Source of the DNA: Inquilinus ginsengisoli_B
Lineage (GTDB): Bacteria > Pseudomonadota > Alphaproteobacteria > DSM-16000 > Inquilinaceae
Direction of reading: 5' to 3'
Length of the DNA stretch: 64,000 nt
NCBI RefSeq assembly: GCF_050434925.1
Contig: NZ_JBNDJK010000001.1
Coordinates: forward strand, 1,550,001-1,614,000
Part shown: positions 1 through 8,298 of the stretch, piece after piece
Position numbering within the stretch: position 1 is the stretch's first letter
Layout of the letters: each line of letters begins with the position of its first letter
Translations under genes and position numbers: made by a program
Notes under the pieces: generated by a model
Database searches by the model: none
What the model was told of the DNA's origin: nothing
Seen by the model: only the letters and a program-made list of their open reading frames with translations

Positions 1-2
1 TG

Positions 3-617
3 CTGAGCGAGCGGCTGGGGCGCTGGAATTTCTGGCTCGCCTTCATCGGCTTCAATGCCGCCTTCTTCCCGATGCATCTCCTCGGCCTGTCCGGCATGCC
101 GCGCCGGGTCTACACCTACCCCGAGTCATCAGGCTGGGGCGGGATCAACCTGTTCGTCAGCGCGGGGGCCGTGGTGCTGGCCGCCAGCTTCGCGCTGCTG
201 GCGGTCAACGTGATCCGCAGCCTGCGCCGGGGCGAGATCGCCGGGCCGAACCCGTGGGATGCCGGCACGCTGGAATGGGCGACAACCTCGCCACCGCGGC
301 CCTACAATTTCGCGCGCATCCCGGTGGTGACGCATGCCGAGCCGCTCTGGGCCGAGCGCGGCGAGCTGCCGGTTGCAACCGGGCTGCGCGTCGACGCGCG
401 GGAGCTGATCTCCGGCACCCTGGGCGAGGCCGAGCCGGAGCTGCGCGAGGCCTCGCCCGAGCCCTCGGTCTGGCCGCTGGTGGCGGCGCTGGTGGTCGGC
501 GCCGCCTTCATCGCCTCGATCTTCACCCCCTGGGCGGTGGTCTGGGGCGGCATCCCCGTCGCTATCGCGCTGATCGGCTGGTTCTGGCCCAAGGGCACGC
601 CGGAGGACGAGGAATGA
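3..617 (+). CDS. Cytochrome c oxidase subunit I, C-terminal part (cut by window edge)
   Basis: The open frame enters from the left edge and encodes the last two or so membrane spans of a haem-copper oxidase subunit I, including the family motif GMPRRVYTYP near the start of the visible part. Subunit I holds the haems and CuB and reduces oxygen at the inner membrane; those residues lie upstream of the window. A long polar stretch and two further hydrophobic segments at the C terminus extend it beyond a minimal subunit I. Its stop overlaps the start of the subunit III gene (ATGA), so they are co-translated. The gene order (I, III, small protein, CtaG, cytochrome c) resembles alternative aa3/caa3-type oxidase clusters of alphaproteobacteria. 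Family call is firm; the exact oxidase subtype is inference. Confidence 0.9.
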   Translation: MSERLGRWNFWLAFIGFNAAFFPMHLLGLSGMPRRVYTYPESSGWGGINLFVSAGAVVLAASFALLAVNVIRSLRRGEIAGPNPWDAGTLEWATTSPPRPYNFARIPVVTHAEPLWAERGELPVATGLRVDARELISGTLGEAEPELREASPEPSVWPLVAALVVGAAFIASIFTPWAVVWGGIPVAIALIGWFWPKGTPEDEE

Positions 618-1210
618 GGCACCGCCCCGTCGCCGACCTGTCGGATCTGCCGACCTACGGCTTCGGCTCGCAGAGCCCGATCTGGTGGGGCACGCTCGGC
701 TTCGTTGCGCTCGAAGGCACCGGCTTCGCCCTGGCGATCGGGGCCTATCTCTACCTCGCCCATCTGGCCCCGACCTGGCCGATCGCGCCGCCGCAGCACG
801 ACATCTGGGCAGCGACGATCATTACCGGTCTGCTCGTGGTCAGCGCGGTCCCCAATATGCTGCTCGACCGTTGGGCCCGGCAGCAGGACCTGCGGAAGGT
901 GCGGTTCGGCCTGGTGGTGATGAGCCTGTTCGGCATCGCGCCGCTGATCGTCCGCATCTTCGAGTTCGATGCCCTGACGGTGCTGTGGGACACCAACGCC
1001 TATGGCTCGGTGGTCTGGTTCCTGCTCGGCTTGCACACGACGCATTTGCTGACCGATGCCGGCGACACCATCGTCCTGACGGTGCTGATGTTCACCCGCC
1101 ACGCGAAAAGCGGGAAGCGCTTCAGCGACGTCAGCGACAACGCCTTCTATTGGCATTTCGTGGTCGCCTCCTGGCTGCCGATCTACCTCCTGCTCTATTG
1201 GGTGCAGTGA
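614..1210 (+). CDS. Cytochrome c oxidase subunit III family protein
   Basis: A 198-residue membrane protein with five hydrophobic spans and the motif WWGTLGFVALEGTGFA, typical of heme-copper oxidase subunit III, which stabilises the catalytic subunit in the inner membrane. A helix near the C terminus has GLHTTHLLTD, matching the conserved histidine helix of the family. The ATG at 614 was chosen because it overlaps the upstream stop in an ATGA arrangement; the frame stays open further upstream but that part is antisense-like to subunit I. The protein is shorter than the roughly 260-residue mitochondrial-type subunit III, as in bacterial five-helix forms. It ends with another ATGA overlap into the next gene. 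Confidence 0.9.
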   Translation: MRHRPVADLSDLPTYGFGSQSPIWWGTLGFVALEGTGFALAIGAYLYLAHLAPTWPIAPPQHDIWAATIITGLLVVSAVPNMLLDRWARQQDLRKVRFGLVVMSLFGIAPLIVRIFEFDALTVLWDTNAYGSVVWFLLGLHTTHLLTDAGDTIVLTVLMFTRHAKSGKRFSDVSDNAFYWHFVVASWLPIYLLLYWVQ

Positions 1211-1554
1211 TGGGCGCCTTCACCCGGATCCGGCCGAACGGGCTGTCCTGGGCCGGGCTGCTGTCGGGTCCGGGTGCCTGGGCGCTGTCGACCCAGCTGA
1301 ACTATGCCCTGGTGCCTTGGGACTGCCCGCGCCAGCTCGGTGTCGTGCCATGGACGGCGCTGCTGCTGGTGCTGTTCGCGCTGGCTGGCGGGGCGCTGTC
1401 CTGGCGCGCCTTGCGACGGCCCGATATCACCGCCCGGCCGGTCAGGACCGAGCGCTTCATCGCCCTGATCGGCATCGGCGCGGCGCTGCTGTTCGCGCTG
1501 GTCGTGGCACTGCAGGGCTCGGCCGGGCTGGTGTTTACGGGGTGCGAACGATGA
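1210..1554 (+). CDS. Small membrane protein of the oxidase operon, function unknown
   Basis: A 114-residue protein with three hydrophobic segments (about residues 13-32, 42-62 and 82-105). Its start overlaps the subunit III stop and its stop overlaps the CtaG start, so it is translationally coupled to both neighbours. I do not recognise a domain. The position between subunit III and CtaG suggests an accessory or fourth subunit, or an assembly protein, of the oxidase. Two cysteines, in a PWDCPRQLG segment facing the end of helix 1 and in the C-terminal TGCER, could in principle bind metal or form a disulfide; that is speculation. Confidence 0.75.
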   Translation: MGAFTRIRPNGLSWAGLLSGPGAWALSTQLNYALVPWDCPRQLGVVPWTALLLVLFALAGGALSWRALRRPDITARPVRTERFIALIGIGAALLFALVVALQGSAGLVFTGCER

Positions 1555-2462
1555 GGCGCCTCGCCCTCCTCATTCTGATCGCGCTGATGCCGACTTCGGC
1601 GCTGGCTCATGCCGGGCACGAGCACGGCTCGGATTACCCCTGGACGTGGGATCCGTGGATCACCGGGCCGCTGGCGCTGACGGCGCTGCTCTACACCGGC
1701 GGCGTCGCCCGGCTGTGGCGCCGCGCCGGGCCGGGGCGGGGCGTCGGCACCGGGCAGGCGGCGATGTTCGCCGCCGGGTGGCTGACGCTCGCCGCGGCGC
1801 TGGTCACGCCGCTGCATGGGCTGGGCGAGCGGCTGTTCACGGCGCATATGGTCGAGCACGAGGTGCTGATGGTGATTGCGGCGCCGCTGCTGGCGCTGTC
1901 GCGCCCGATCGGCGCCATGCTGTGGGGCCTGCCACAGGGCTGGCGCCGGGCCTTGGGCGCCGCGGTCGGATCGCGGATCTGGCGGAGCCTGTGGCGGGCG
2001 CTGACCGACCCGCTGGCGGCGACGGTGCTGCACGCGGTCGCGATCTGGACCTGGCATGTGCCGGCGCTGTTCGCGGCAGCACTGGAGCACGAGGGCCTGC
2101 ACGCGTTGCAGCACGCCAGCTTCCTGGTCACCGCGCTGCTGTTCTGGTGGTCGCTGCTGTGCCGCCGCGGCAGCCGGGCCGCCCGCGGCGCCGCGATCGG
2201 GCACCTCTTCACCACGGCGCTGCACACCGGCCTGCTCGGTGCCCTCCTGGTCTTTTCGAACCGGCTGTGGTTCGTGGATCAGGCCGGGGAGGCGGCGCGC
2301 TGGGGGCTGACGGCGCTGGAGGACCAGCAGCTGGCCGGGTTGGTGATGTGGATCCCGGCCTGCCTCGCCTATCCGATCGCCGGCCTCGCCCTGGCCGGGC
2401 TTTGGATCGCGGGAGCCGGCCGGCGGGAAGGGGAGGGGCGCCATGCCGTCGGGGCGCGGTAG
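1551..2462 (+). CDS. ctaG: Cytochrome c oxidase assembly factor CtaG (caa3_CtaG family)
   Basis: A 303-residue protein starting with a signal-like segment (MRRLALLILIALMPT) that ends at HAGHEHG, followed by about seven membrane spans. The motifs HMVEHEVLMVIAAPLL and the histidine-rich LEHEGLHALQHAS, with a later LHTGLLGALLVF, are the hallmark of the caa3_CtaG family, which helps assemble the CuB/CuA centres of caa3-type oxidase. The N-terminal HAGHEH could bind copper after export. The ATG at 1551 overlaps the previous stop; its 3' end overlaps the cytochrome c gene by 20 bases. This is the caa3_CtaG family, not the unrelated Cox11-type CtaG. Confidence 0.92.
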   Translation: MRRLALLILIALMPTSALAHAGHEHGSDYPWTWDPWITGPLALTALLYTGGVARLWRRAGPGRGVGTGQAAMFAAGWLTLAAALVTPLHGLGERLFTAHMVEHEVLMVIAAPLLALSRPIGAMLWGLPQGWRRALGAAVGSRIWRSLWRALTDPLAATVLHAVAIWTWHVPALFAAALEHEGLHALQHASFLVTALLFWWSLLCRRGSRAARGAAIGHLFTTALHTGLLGALLVFSNRLWFVDQAGEAARWGLTALEDQQLAGLVMWIPACLAYPIAGLALAGLWIAGAGRREGEGRHAVGAR

Positions 2463-2991
2463 AGGCTTCGCCGCGGTGCTGGCTGCCGCGGCCATCGCGG
2501 TGCTCGCGGCCTGCGGCCTGCGGCGGCCGCAGCCGACGGCCCCGGCTGCAAGCCGGCCGGCACCGGACACCCGGCGACGAAGGCATCTCTGGGTTTGGTC
2601 CGTGGCCCCGCTCGCGCTGGTCCTGCTGCTGGGCGGAAGCGCGGTGGTCTACGCCCTGCAGCAGCAGCGGGCGGCGGAACGCTGGGCGGCTGCGCTGACC
2701 GGCGGCGACCCAGACCGCGCGCCGGCCCTGATCCTCCGCAACGGCTGCGCCGGCTGTCACATCATCCCCGGCATCGGCGCGGCGCGCGGCATGGCCGGCC
2801 CCGTCCTGTCCGGCCTGGCGGACCGCGCCTTCATCGGCGGGACGCTGCCGAACACCCCGGCGAATCTGGTGCGATGGATCCGCGACTCCCGCGGCGTGAA
2901 CCCGCGCACGGCGATGCCGAGCACGCGGATTTCGGATTCCGAAGCGCGCGACATCGCCGCCTATCTCTATGCGTTGCGAAGCCGGCCATGA
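2443..2991 (+). CDS. Membrane-anchored monohaem cytochrome c
   Basis: A 182-residue protein with two hydrophobic stretches (residues 8-24 and 50-71) and a periplasmic cytochrome c domain. A single haem motif CAGCH lies at residues 102-106, and a methionine in NPRTAMPST near residue 157 is the likely distal ligand. The first hydrophobic stretch ends in LAACG, so it may alternatively be a lipoprotein signal. It is the last gene of the oxidase operon and probably donates electrons to the oxidase or acts as its c-subunit. It overlaps ctaG by 20 bases. Confidence 0.88.
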   Translation: MPSGRGRGFAAVLAAAAIAVLAACGLRRPQPTAPAASRPAPDTRRRRHLWVWSVAPLALVLLLGGSAVVYALQQQRAAERWAAALTGGDPDRAPALILRNGCAGCHIIPGIGAARGMAGPVLSGLADRAFIGGTLPNTPANLVRWIRDSRGVNPRTAMPSTRISDSEARDIAAYLYALRSRP

Positions 2992-3284
2992 GCGACGGGG
3001 TTGGAATCCAGAAATCTAGTTTCAACCTGGGGCACTGAACTGCCGACGCTCTCAGAGTGGCCGGCATACCGGACTCGGCACGATGAGCGTTAAAAAATGT
3101 TGATTCATCGTACCGGAAGGTCCTCGGCGAATTGTCGCCGCGCAGCGCCATGACGCTGTTCTCCCGCGCCGCGGCCGATTCACCCGAGATCGCCGACTCC
3201 TCGATGATCTGTCCCAGGTTCGGCGCCGCCAACGGCGGCACCGGCGAGCAGGCCAGCCTCACGGAGGGTGAGTGCATCTAAGTC

Positions 3285-4094
3285 ATGACGCGCGGCCAGC
3301 ATGCGACGCTGAGCGGGGACTCAGATCGCGGCAGCGCCCACCTGGACTCCGTCGCCTGGCAGCTTGGCGCGCAGGCCGAGGTCGGTGCCGGCCTGCTGCT
3401 GGGCGCTTCGCTGTCCTATCAGACCGACTGGTTCGGCGCCCGCGACGGGGTGTCGGCCACCGGCTCGAGCGCGCAGGGGGCTGTTACGCTGAAGTATCAG
3501 ACCGGGCTGTGGCTGCTGACCGGCGCGCTGTTCGGGAGTGTCGGCGACTACGACATCCAGCGCCATGTTGCCGTGCCCGGATTCGCCGGAACGGCCGAGT
3601 CCGATGCGGAGTTCTACATCGCCGGCCTGCGTGCCCGGGCTGCCTACACGGTCGGCACCGATCACCTTGATCTGCGGCCGTATCTGAACCTCGACCTGGT
3701 GCATGCCCGCAACGGATCGTTCTCGGAAGACGGCGTCGACGATCTCGGCCTGCGCGTCGACCAGAGCGAATATAGCACCGCCATCCTGACGCCGGCCGTT
3801 GAACTCGGCAGCCGTCTCGACCTCTCGGACGGCATGGTGCTGCGCAGCTTCGTCTCCGCCGGCGTCAGCCTGCGCTCGAACGACACGTGGAAGGGCGACG
3901 CCTCCTTCAACGGCGGCCAGCGCCATCAGGGCTTCGCGCTGAGTGCGCCCATGGACGAGATGGCGGCGCGGGTCGGCGCCGGCGTTCAGCTGTTCCAGGG
4001 CGAGAGCATCGACGTCCGGGTGCAGTGCGATGGTGAGATCGGTTCCGAAGCCACCAGGCACGGCGGCACTGCGACCTTCGCCTACCGGTTCTGA
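3285..4094 (+). pseudogene. Autotransporter beta-barrel domain, passenger missing
   Basis: The 269-residue frame matches an autotransporter beta-domain: alternating amphipathic strands, GGRQHQGFALSAP-like and GAGVQLF segments, and the terminal aromatic YRF required for outer-membrane assembly. No signal peptide and no passenger region precede it; a stop at 3279-3281 lies just upstream of the first ATG. It is therefore the 3' remnant of a much longer gene, truncated in the 2992-3284 spacer. A hairpin follows the stop. The fold call is firm; whether this fragment is ever expressed is doubtful. Confidence 0.8.
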
Positions 4095-4101
4095 TCGCGC
4101 C

Positions 4102-4142
4102 AGCCCGATCGCCCCGGCGATAGTTGCGAGCGACGGGGCTTT
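4102..4142 (+). terminator. Terminator-like hairpin after the autotransporter fragment
   Basis: An imperfect inverted repeat, arms AGCCCGATCGC and GCGACGGGGCT, followed by TTT. It sits 8 bases after the stop at 4094, the expected place for a transcription terminator. The T tract is short, so efficiency is uncertain. Confidence 0.4.
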
Positions 4143-4149
4143 GACGGGG

Positions 4150-4498
4150 GCTGGTGCGGATTCACACATGCTTCTAGTTCCACCGACCTGATCGGCCGGG
4201 GGCGTAGCCCGGTTGCTGGTGAACGGGCCGTACATCGAGATGTGCATCGAGAAGCTCTGGCCGTTGCAGCCCCAGCTTGCCCACGAGCTATCCCAGCCGT
4301 CGTTCTTGGCGCCACCCACTGGAAGCGGGTGCGCAGCGGCATGCTCTTGATTGCGGGCGACTTGTGCTTCACGAGCCTCATGATATCGCAGGCGGCCTGG
4401 CTGGCGGGACTCGCCACGGCCACCTCTGCAGCTCGGTCGAGTTCCGCCCGGACCTGTTCCGGATCGAACGTATGCGTCCGGGTGTCGCCGTTTGTCAT
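4150..4498 (-). pseudogene. Hypothetical protein, probably frameshifted
   Basis: Reading leftward from the ATG at 4498, the first 60 or so codons look like real protein (acidic-basic N terminus, a helix ELDRAAEVAVASPASQ). After about 4310 the coherent reading moves to another frame (GGAKNDGWDSSWASWG onward) that ends near 4150. I do not recognise the family. Coherent composition across two frames suggests one gene with a frameshift, but a chance ORF is possible. Confidence 0.3.
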
Positions 4499-4699
4499 TC
4501 AGTGCGTCCGTGGCTTGGCGGGGGCAGGTGCCTCGGCGGGGATGTCGCTTCAGCCAAGCCGGCCAAAATCAGCCCATTCGCCTTTTAGGCTGAATTCGGT
4601 CTCGGCCAGAGAATTGCGGCACGGAGTTCTGATCAGGTCAATGAAATGACCGGCAAATGTGGTTGTCGATACATCGAAAAATAAAACCCCACTCCATTT

Positions 4700-5319
4700 C
4701 TAATGCCGGCGTCAGGAATCCCGACAGCAGACTGGCGCGCGAGGCGACACAGCTTGTCCGCGACACCGAGAGCGACCTGTTGTTCCACCATTCCACCCGG
4801 GTCTATTTCTGGGAGCCCTGGTCGGGATGCGGAGGGCCTGACGTTCGATCCGGAGCTGCTCTACGTCGCGGCCATATTCCACGACATCGGCTTGACGCCG
4901 CGTTATCGGAACAGCCAGCTTCGCTTCGAAGTGGACGGCGCGAATGCCGCACGCGACTTTCTGCAAGGCCACGGCATCTCCGATCGCGACCTGGAGAGAG
5001 TCTGGGCCGCCGTCGCTCTCCACACCAGGCCGGGGATCCCGGAGCATATGCATCCGGAGATCGCCCTGGTGCAGGCAGGCGCGGCGATGGATGTCGTGGG
5101 CCGCGGCGATCACGACCTTGCGGAGGAGCAGCGCGAGGCGGTGGTGGCCGCCTATCCCCGCGGCCGCGACTTCAAGCATGAGATGATCGAGGCGTTCTAT
5201 CAGGGATGAAGCACCGGCCCGACAGCACGTTCGGCACCTTCAACGACAACATCCTCGCGTTCAAGGATCCGAATTTCCGGCGAGCAGACCTCTGCAGCAT
5301 CATCTTGGGCTCACAATGA
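4700..5319 (+). pseudogene. HD-domain phosphohydrolase, two frameshifts
   Basis: Three consecutive reading frames together give a typical HD-domain protein of about 200 residues. The first piece (to about 4825) ends in LLFHHSTRVYFW. The second (about 4847-5209) has the metal-binding FHDIGLTPRY and the family motifs RFEVDGANAARDFL and LHTRPGIPEHMHPEI. The third (5206-5319) gives the family tail HRPDSTFGTFNDNILAFKD. Moving frame 1 to 2 to 1 needs two indels. HD proteins hydrolyse phosphate esters using the His-Asp metal centre; here the protein cannot be made whole. The 5' start is uncertain. Confidence 0.8.
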
Positions 5320-5929
5320 CGGTATTGACCGGTTGATCCATGACCGCCCGGTGGAGCAGGCGGTGGATTTCCTGGCACGGCGAATAACGTCGGGTTCGAG
5401 CTGACGACAGCAGCCGCTGATGGCGCACACCCGACGGCGACGTTACAAACCCAGCCTGACGACCTGATTGTGAAAGCCACCTAGGTATGTGATTTTGTGA
5501 GCCAGGGGCGATATTCGTGCATTGAAAGGGATGCTGCGGGCGCGCAGACGCTCTCCAGCTTCGATCGCCTGATCGAACTCGACGGCAAGCGGCATCACGC
5601 GCGACAGGTACTGCGACTTCAAGCTGGGACGGAGGCATTCGTGCCAGGCGCGACGCCGTCCACCCGGCGCTCGATGACGGCCGCTGCGGAGAGATCCATT
5701 GTCATTGCGGACCGCAAGTACATCAAATGTTATATAAGCGGTCTCATGGCTGCGGCCCGCGCACAACTGAAAATGTTCTAACCTTTGTTAGGATCGAGGC
5801 GCGAAGAGCGGCGGGATCTGCATTTTTCGGAGATGATGGGCGACGATATTGATTAGCGTGACGACTTTATGCTGGAACAAGGGCGGGGAGGAGTTGTTTT
5901 GGTACCGAGTTCCGCAAAGGGAGCAATCG
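5320..5929. other. Intergenic stretch with no recognisable gene
   Basis: About 610 bases between the broken HD gene and the broken sigma gene. Short open frames exist on both strands, but none has a credible ribosome site, composition or family resemblance. It becomes locally AT-richer around 5720-5850, just before the sigma remnant, where a promoter would be expected; I found no clear consensus. Confidence 0.5.
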
Positions 5930-6425
5930 ATGCTGCAAGTCAGCTCGCTGCCGAAGCAGGCCTTCGAAGACCACATCGCCCCATTGCTCGGCGAGCTGCT
6001 CGGATACGCGCGCAGCCTGACACGAAATTCGACGGATGCCGACGATCTGCTGCAGGAAACCCTGTTGGGGGCCTATCGGAAGTTCCACCTGTGGCAGCCC
6101 GGCACGAACTTGACGGCCTGGCTCGTCGTCATGATGCGCCGGATTTTTCCGTCGGGCGTTGCCACCCTGCGGGCCCGCGCGGAGACAACGCCGATAGAGG
6201 ACGGGGACGGGGCGGCGGAGCCGGACCAGGATCTTGCGATGAGGTCCGGGACGTCGCACGCGGCATTTGCGAGCTGTCTCAAAGCCATCAGCAGATGATC
6301 CGGCTCGTGGCGGTCAATGAGCTCCCCTATGAAGAGGCCGCGGAGCGTTCAGCGTTCCGGGCGGAACCGTCCGGTCTCGCCTGAGTCGCGCGCGCAGCCA
6401 GTTGAAGAGCCTTCTCGCGCAATGA
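5930..6425 (+). pseudogene. ECF sigma factor (EcfG-like), at least two frameshifts
   Basis: From ATG 5930 (preceded by AAAGGGAG) the frame encodes sigma region 2, with the motif STDADDLLQETLLGAYRKF and LWQPGTNLTAWL. At about 6235 the coherent reading shifts frame to give the start of region 4 (HQQMIRLVAVNELPYEEAAE). It shifts again near 6345 to finish region 4 as VPGGTVRSRLSRARSQLK, ending at 6425. The intact relative at 51073 shows the expected layout. ECF sigma factors direct RNA polymerase to stress promoters; this copy cannot make a full-length protein. Confidence 0.85.
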
Positions 6426-6453
6426 GCAGCGCATCCTTGCAAGGAGAGCCGAG

Positions 6454-6690
6454 ATGATGCGGCGTCGACGAGCATCCACCGAGATCCTGGTCATCGAGGC
6501 CTATCGCCAGAGCCGTGGGGCCGGGCTGGATGAATGGACTGCCTGCGAAGCGGCACTGGCGGAGTTCAGAAGCCGGCACCCGGAGGCGTCGATCGACTAT
6601 GCGAACACCTTCATCTCGCAGGCGCTGTCGACGCTCCGGCCCAGGGCTCCCGAATGGCCGGCGCCGTTCCGTCACGCGTCGGCGCACTGA
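6454..6690 (+). CDS. Small conserved-looking hypothetical protein
   Basis: A 78-residue basic then mixed protein without membrane segments. It has a good ribosome site (AAGGAGAG, 6 bases before ATG 6454) and lies 28 bases after the sigma remnant, so it was probably co-transcribed with it. The helical pattern ILVIEAYRQSRGAGLDEWTACEAALAEF suggests a folded helical domain. I do not recognise the family. Confidence 0.55.
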   Translation: MMRRRRASTEILVIEAYRQSRGAGLDEWTACEAALAEFRSRHPEASIDYANTFISQALSTLRPRAPEWPAPFRHASAH

Positions 6691-6720
6691 GCCGTCGCCA
6701 AGCCAACACTGCCGCGGAGA

Positions 6721-6997
6721 TCAGATCAGCTTGGCGATCGCTTCGGCTTCCGGCGAGTGATCGACGGCGTTTTCGATCGCTCGCCAGTTCGATGTCATCG
6801 CCCAGAAGCATGAGCACGAGCGCGCAGGTGATCGCGCTTTTCTCGTTGTCGGACATGGGATGCTGGTCGTTCGTCATGGTGCGGCGCAGCCAGGCTGCCA
6901 ACTCCACCGGCGCCATATGCCCGCCGAGCACATGCCTCAGCATCGTTCGGACCATTTCCACGGCGCTTTCGAATTCCGCTGACCAGGTGTTCGGCAT
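6721..6997 (-). pseudogene. Hypothetical helical protein, frameshifted near the C terminus
   Basis: From ATG 6997 on the minus strand the frame encodes a helical protein (MPNTWSAEFESAVEMVRT...). Around 6775, after LVLMLLGDDIELA, the natural reading appears to shift frame into RAIENAVDHSPEAEAIAKLI, ending at 6721. Without the shift the tail becomes an arginine-rich run. No family recognised. It diverges from the Crp gene at 7227. Confidence 0.45.
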
Positions 6998-7226
6998 GCT
7001 GCGTTGGCCGAGCCTTGTTCCATCATTCGTTGTGGTTCCTATGAGCGCACCAACAGCATTCTGACCGGCGTCGGTTCCGTGTCCGGAGTTCCTCTCTGCG
7101 GTGCACCCTTTGCGGTCCGGTCGGTACCCGTCGAACAGGTGAACCAGTTCGCGCACATGCCCGTTGCCTGTGTGAGAGCGCAGTTCGTGAGCGTGCGTCC
7201 CGCCCACACATTGTCGGACCGAGAAC

Positions 7227-8024
7227 ATGGATTCATCCGGATTCGCGCTGCATCGTGACGAAGTCTCAGACGCGTTAACCCGTGGCGAACAGAAGATCGC
7301 TGTATTGCCAGGCCTGCAATCCCGGCCGGTGAAGGCCGGCACGACCCTGGTCCGCGGCGGCACAAGCCACGACTATGTCTATCGTCTCCAAAGCGGCTGG
7401 GCCGGCCGAGTTCGCCATCTGGCGGACGGCCGTAGCCAGTATATTCTGATCTTCCTCCCCGGCGACTTGTTCGCCGTGAAGAGTATGTTCGTGTCCTCCC
7501 ATCCCGACGCGATCCAGGTCATGGCCGATGCCGTGCTTGAGCAAATCCATTATCAGGAACTGCGGCAGGCCTTCGACCAGGACAGCGATGTCGCCACCCG
7601 GTGCATCTGGCAGGTGATCGAAGAGGAGCGCCGGCTTCACAACTGGATTGTCAGCCTCGGGCGCTGCACCTCGGAGGAGCGCCTGGCCTTCTTCCTCAAC
7701 GAGACCCGGACCCGCCTGGTGCTGTCCGGGTCGATCCAGCCGGATGCCTGGAGCTTCGAGCTGCCCATGACGCAGCTGCAGATGGGCGACTATCTCGGAA
7801 TCTCGACGGTGCACGTCAACCGGACCCTGAAATGGCTCCATGAGGCGGGAGTGGCCACCAAGCGCGAAAGCGCCGGCCGGCCTGGCCTATCCGTTGGTCG
7901 ACGATCACGAGCGAGCGGCGGCACATCTTTCGATGCGGGCCTGACCTGCCCGCCGGCGGCGGCTCCGACGCTTATGCGCTCGGGAAGACGTTGCTGTTCA
8001 TCGGCTACGGCGTCTCCGACATGA
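7227..8024 (+). CDS. Crp/Fnr-family transcriptional regulator with altered C terminus
   Basis: The protein has an N-terminal cyclic-nucleotide-binding-type barrel (about residues 25-135, with GTTLVRGGTSHDYVYRL and LIFLPGDLFA) and a C-terminal winged helix whose recognition helix is MGDYLGISTVHVNRTLKWL. It would bind DNA as a dimer and respond to a redox, oxygen or small-molecule signal; no cysteine cluster like that of Fnr is visible. After residue ~217 the frame runs into unlikely sequence. A shift near 7880 would restore a normal tail (PLVDDHERAAAHLSMRA) ending at 7944. So the C-terminal ~45 residues are probably the result of an indel. The DNA-binding domain itself is intact. Confidence 0.85.
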   Translation: MDSSGFALHRDEVSDALTRGEQKIAVLPGLQSRPVKAGTTLVRGGTSHDYVYRLQSGWAGRVRHLADGRSQYILIFLPGDLFAVKSMFVSSHPDAIQVMADAVLEQIHYQELRQAFDQDSDVATRCIWQVIEEERRLHNWIVSLGRCTSEERLAFFLNETRTRLVLSGSIQPDAWSFELPMTQLQMGDYLGISTVHVNRTLKWLHEAGVATKRESAGRPGLSVGRRSRASGGTSFDAGLTCPPAAAPTLMRSGRRCCSSATASPT

Positions 8025-8206
8025 ACATCAGCATGCTGCTGCACCGCCTGTGGCAGACATGACGCACCTCGGGCCACGAGCAGGACCGGCCGCGCTCCGT
8101 CGTCTTCATGGCGCGGGCAATTCCGACGCAGGAGACGGTGCTCGCCCAGTGGGGGATCGACGTGATCTGCGAGGCGTCCGACGATCCGCAGGCGGCGCTG
8201 ACCTGA
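7945..8206 (+). pseudogene. SIR2-like domain protein, C-terminal fragment with in-frame stop
   Basis: One frame reads GKTLLFIGYGVSDMNISMLL, then a TGA at 8060-8062 (where tryptophan is expected after RLWQT), then RPRSVVFMARAIPTQETVLAQWGIDVI, ending at 8206. This is the end of the SIR2_2-type fold found in NAD-binding effectors of several anti-phage systems. The N-terminal two thirds are missing, replaced by the Crp gene. The nonsense codon confirms decay. Confidence 0.65.
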
Positions 8207-8298
8207 GCAGGTAGACCAGCTGTCGAAGGCATGACGGCCGATAGCCGAGCAGATCCCCACTGGGCCGTATACCGGACCCCGCAGCGGTGCTCCGGATC

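Noticed and set aside
5497..5781. A 94-codon plus-strand ORF before the broken sigma gene.
   Set aside because: GTG start without a ribosome site and no recognisable pattern; treated as chance.
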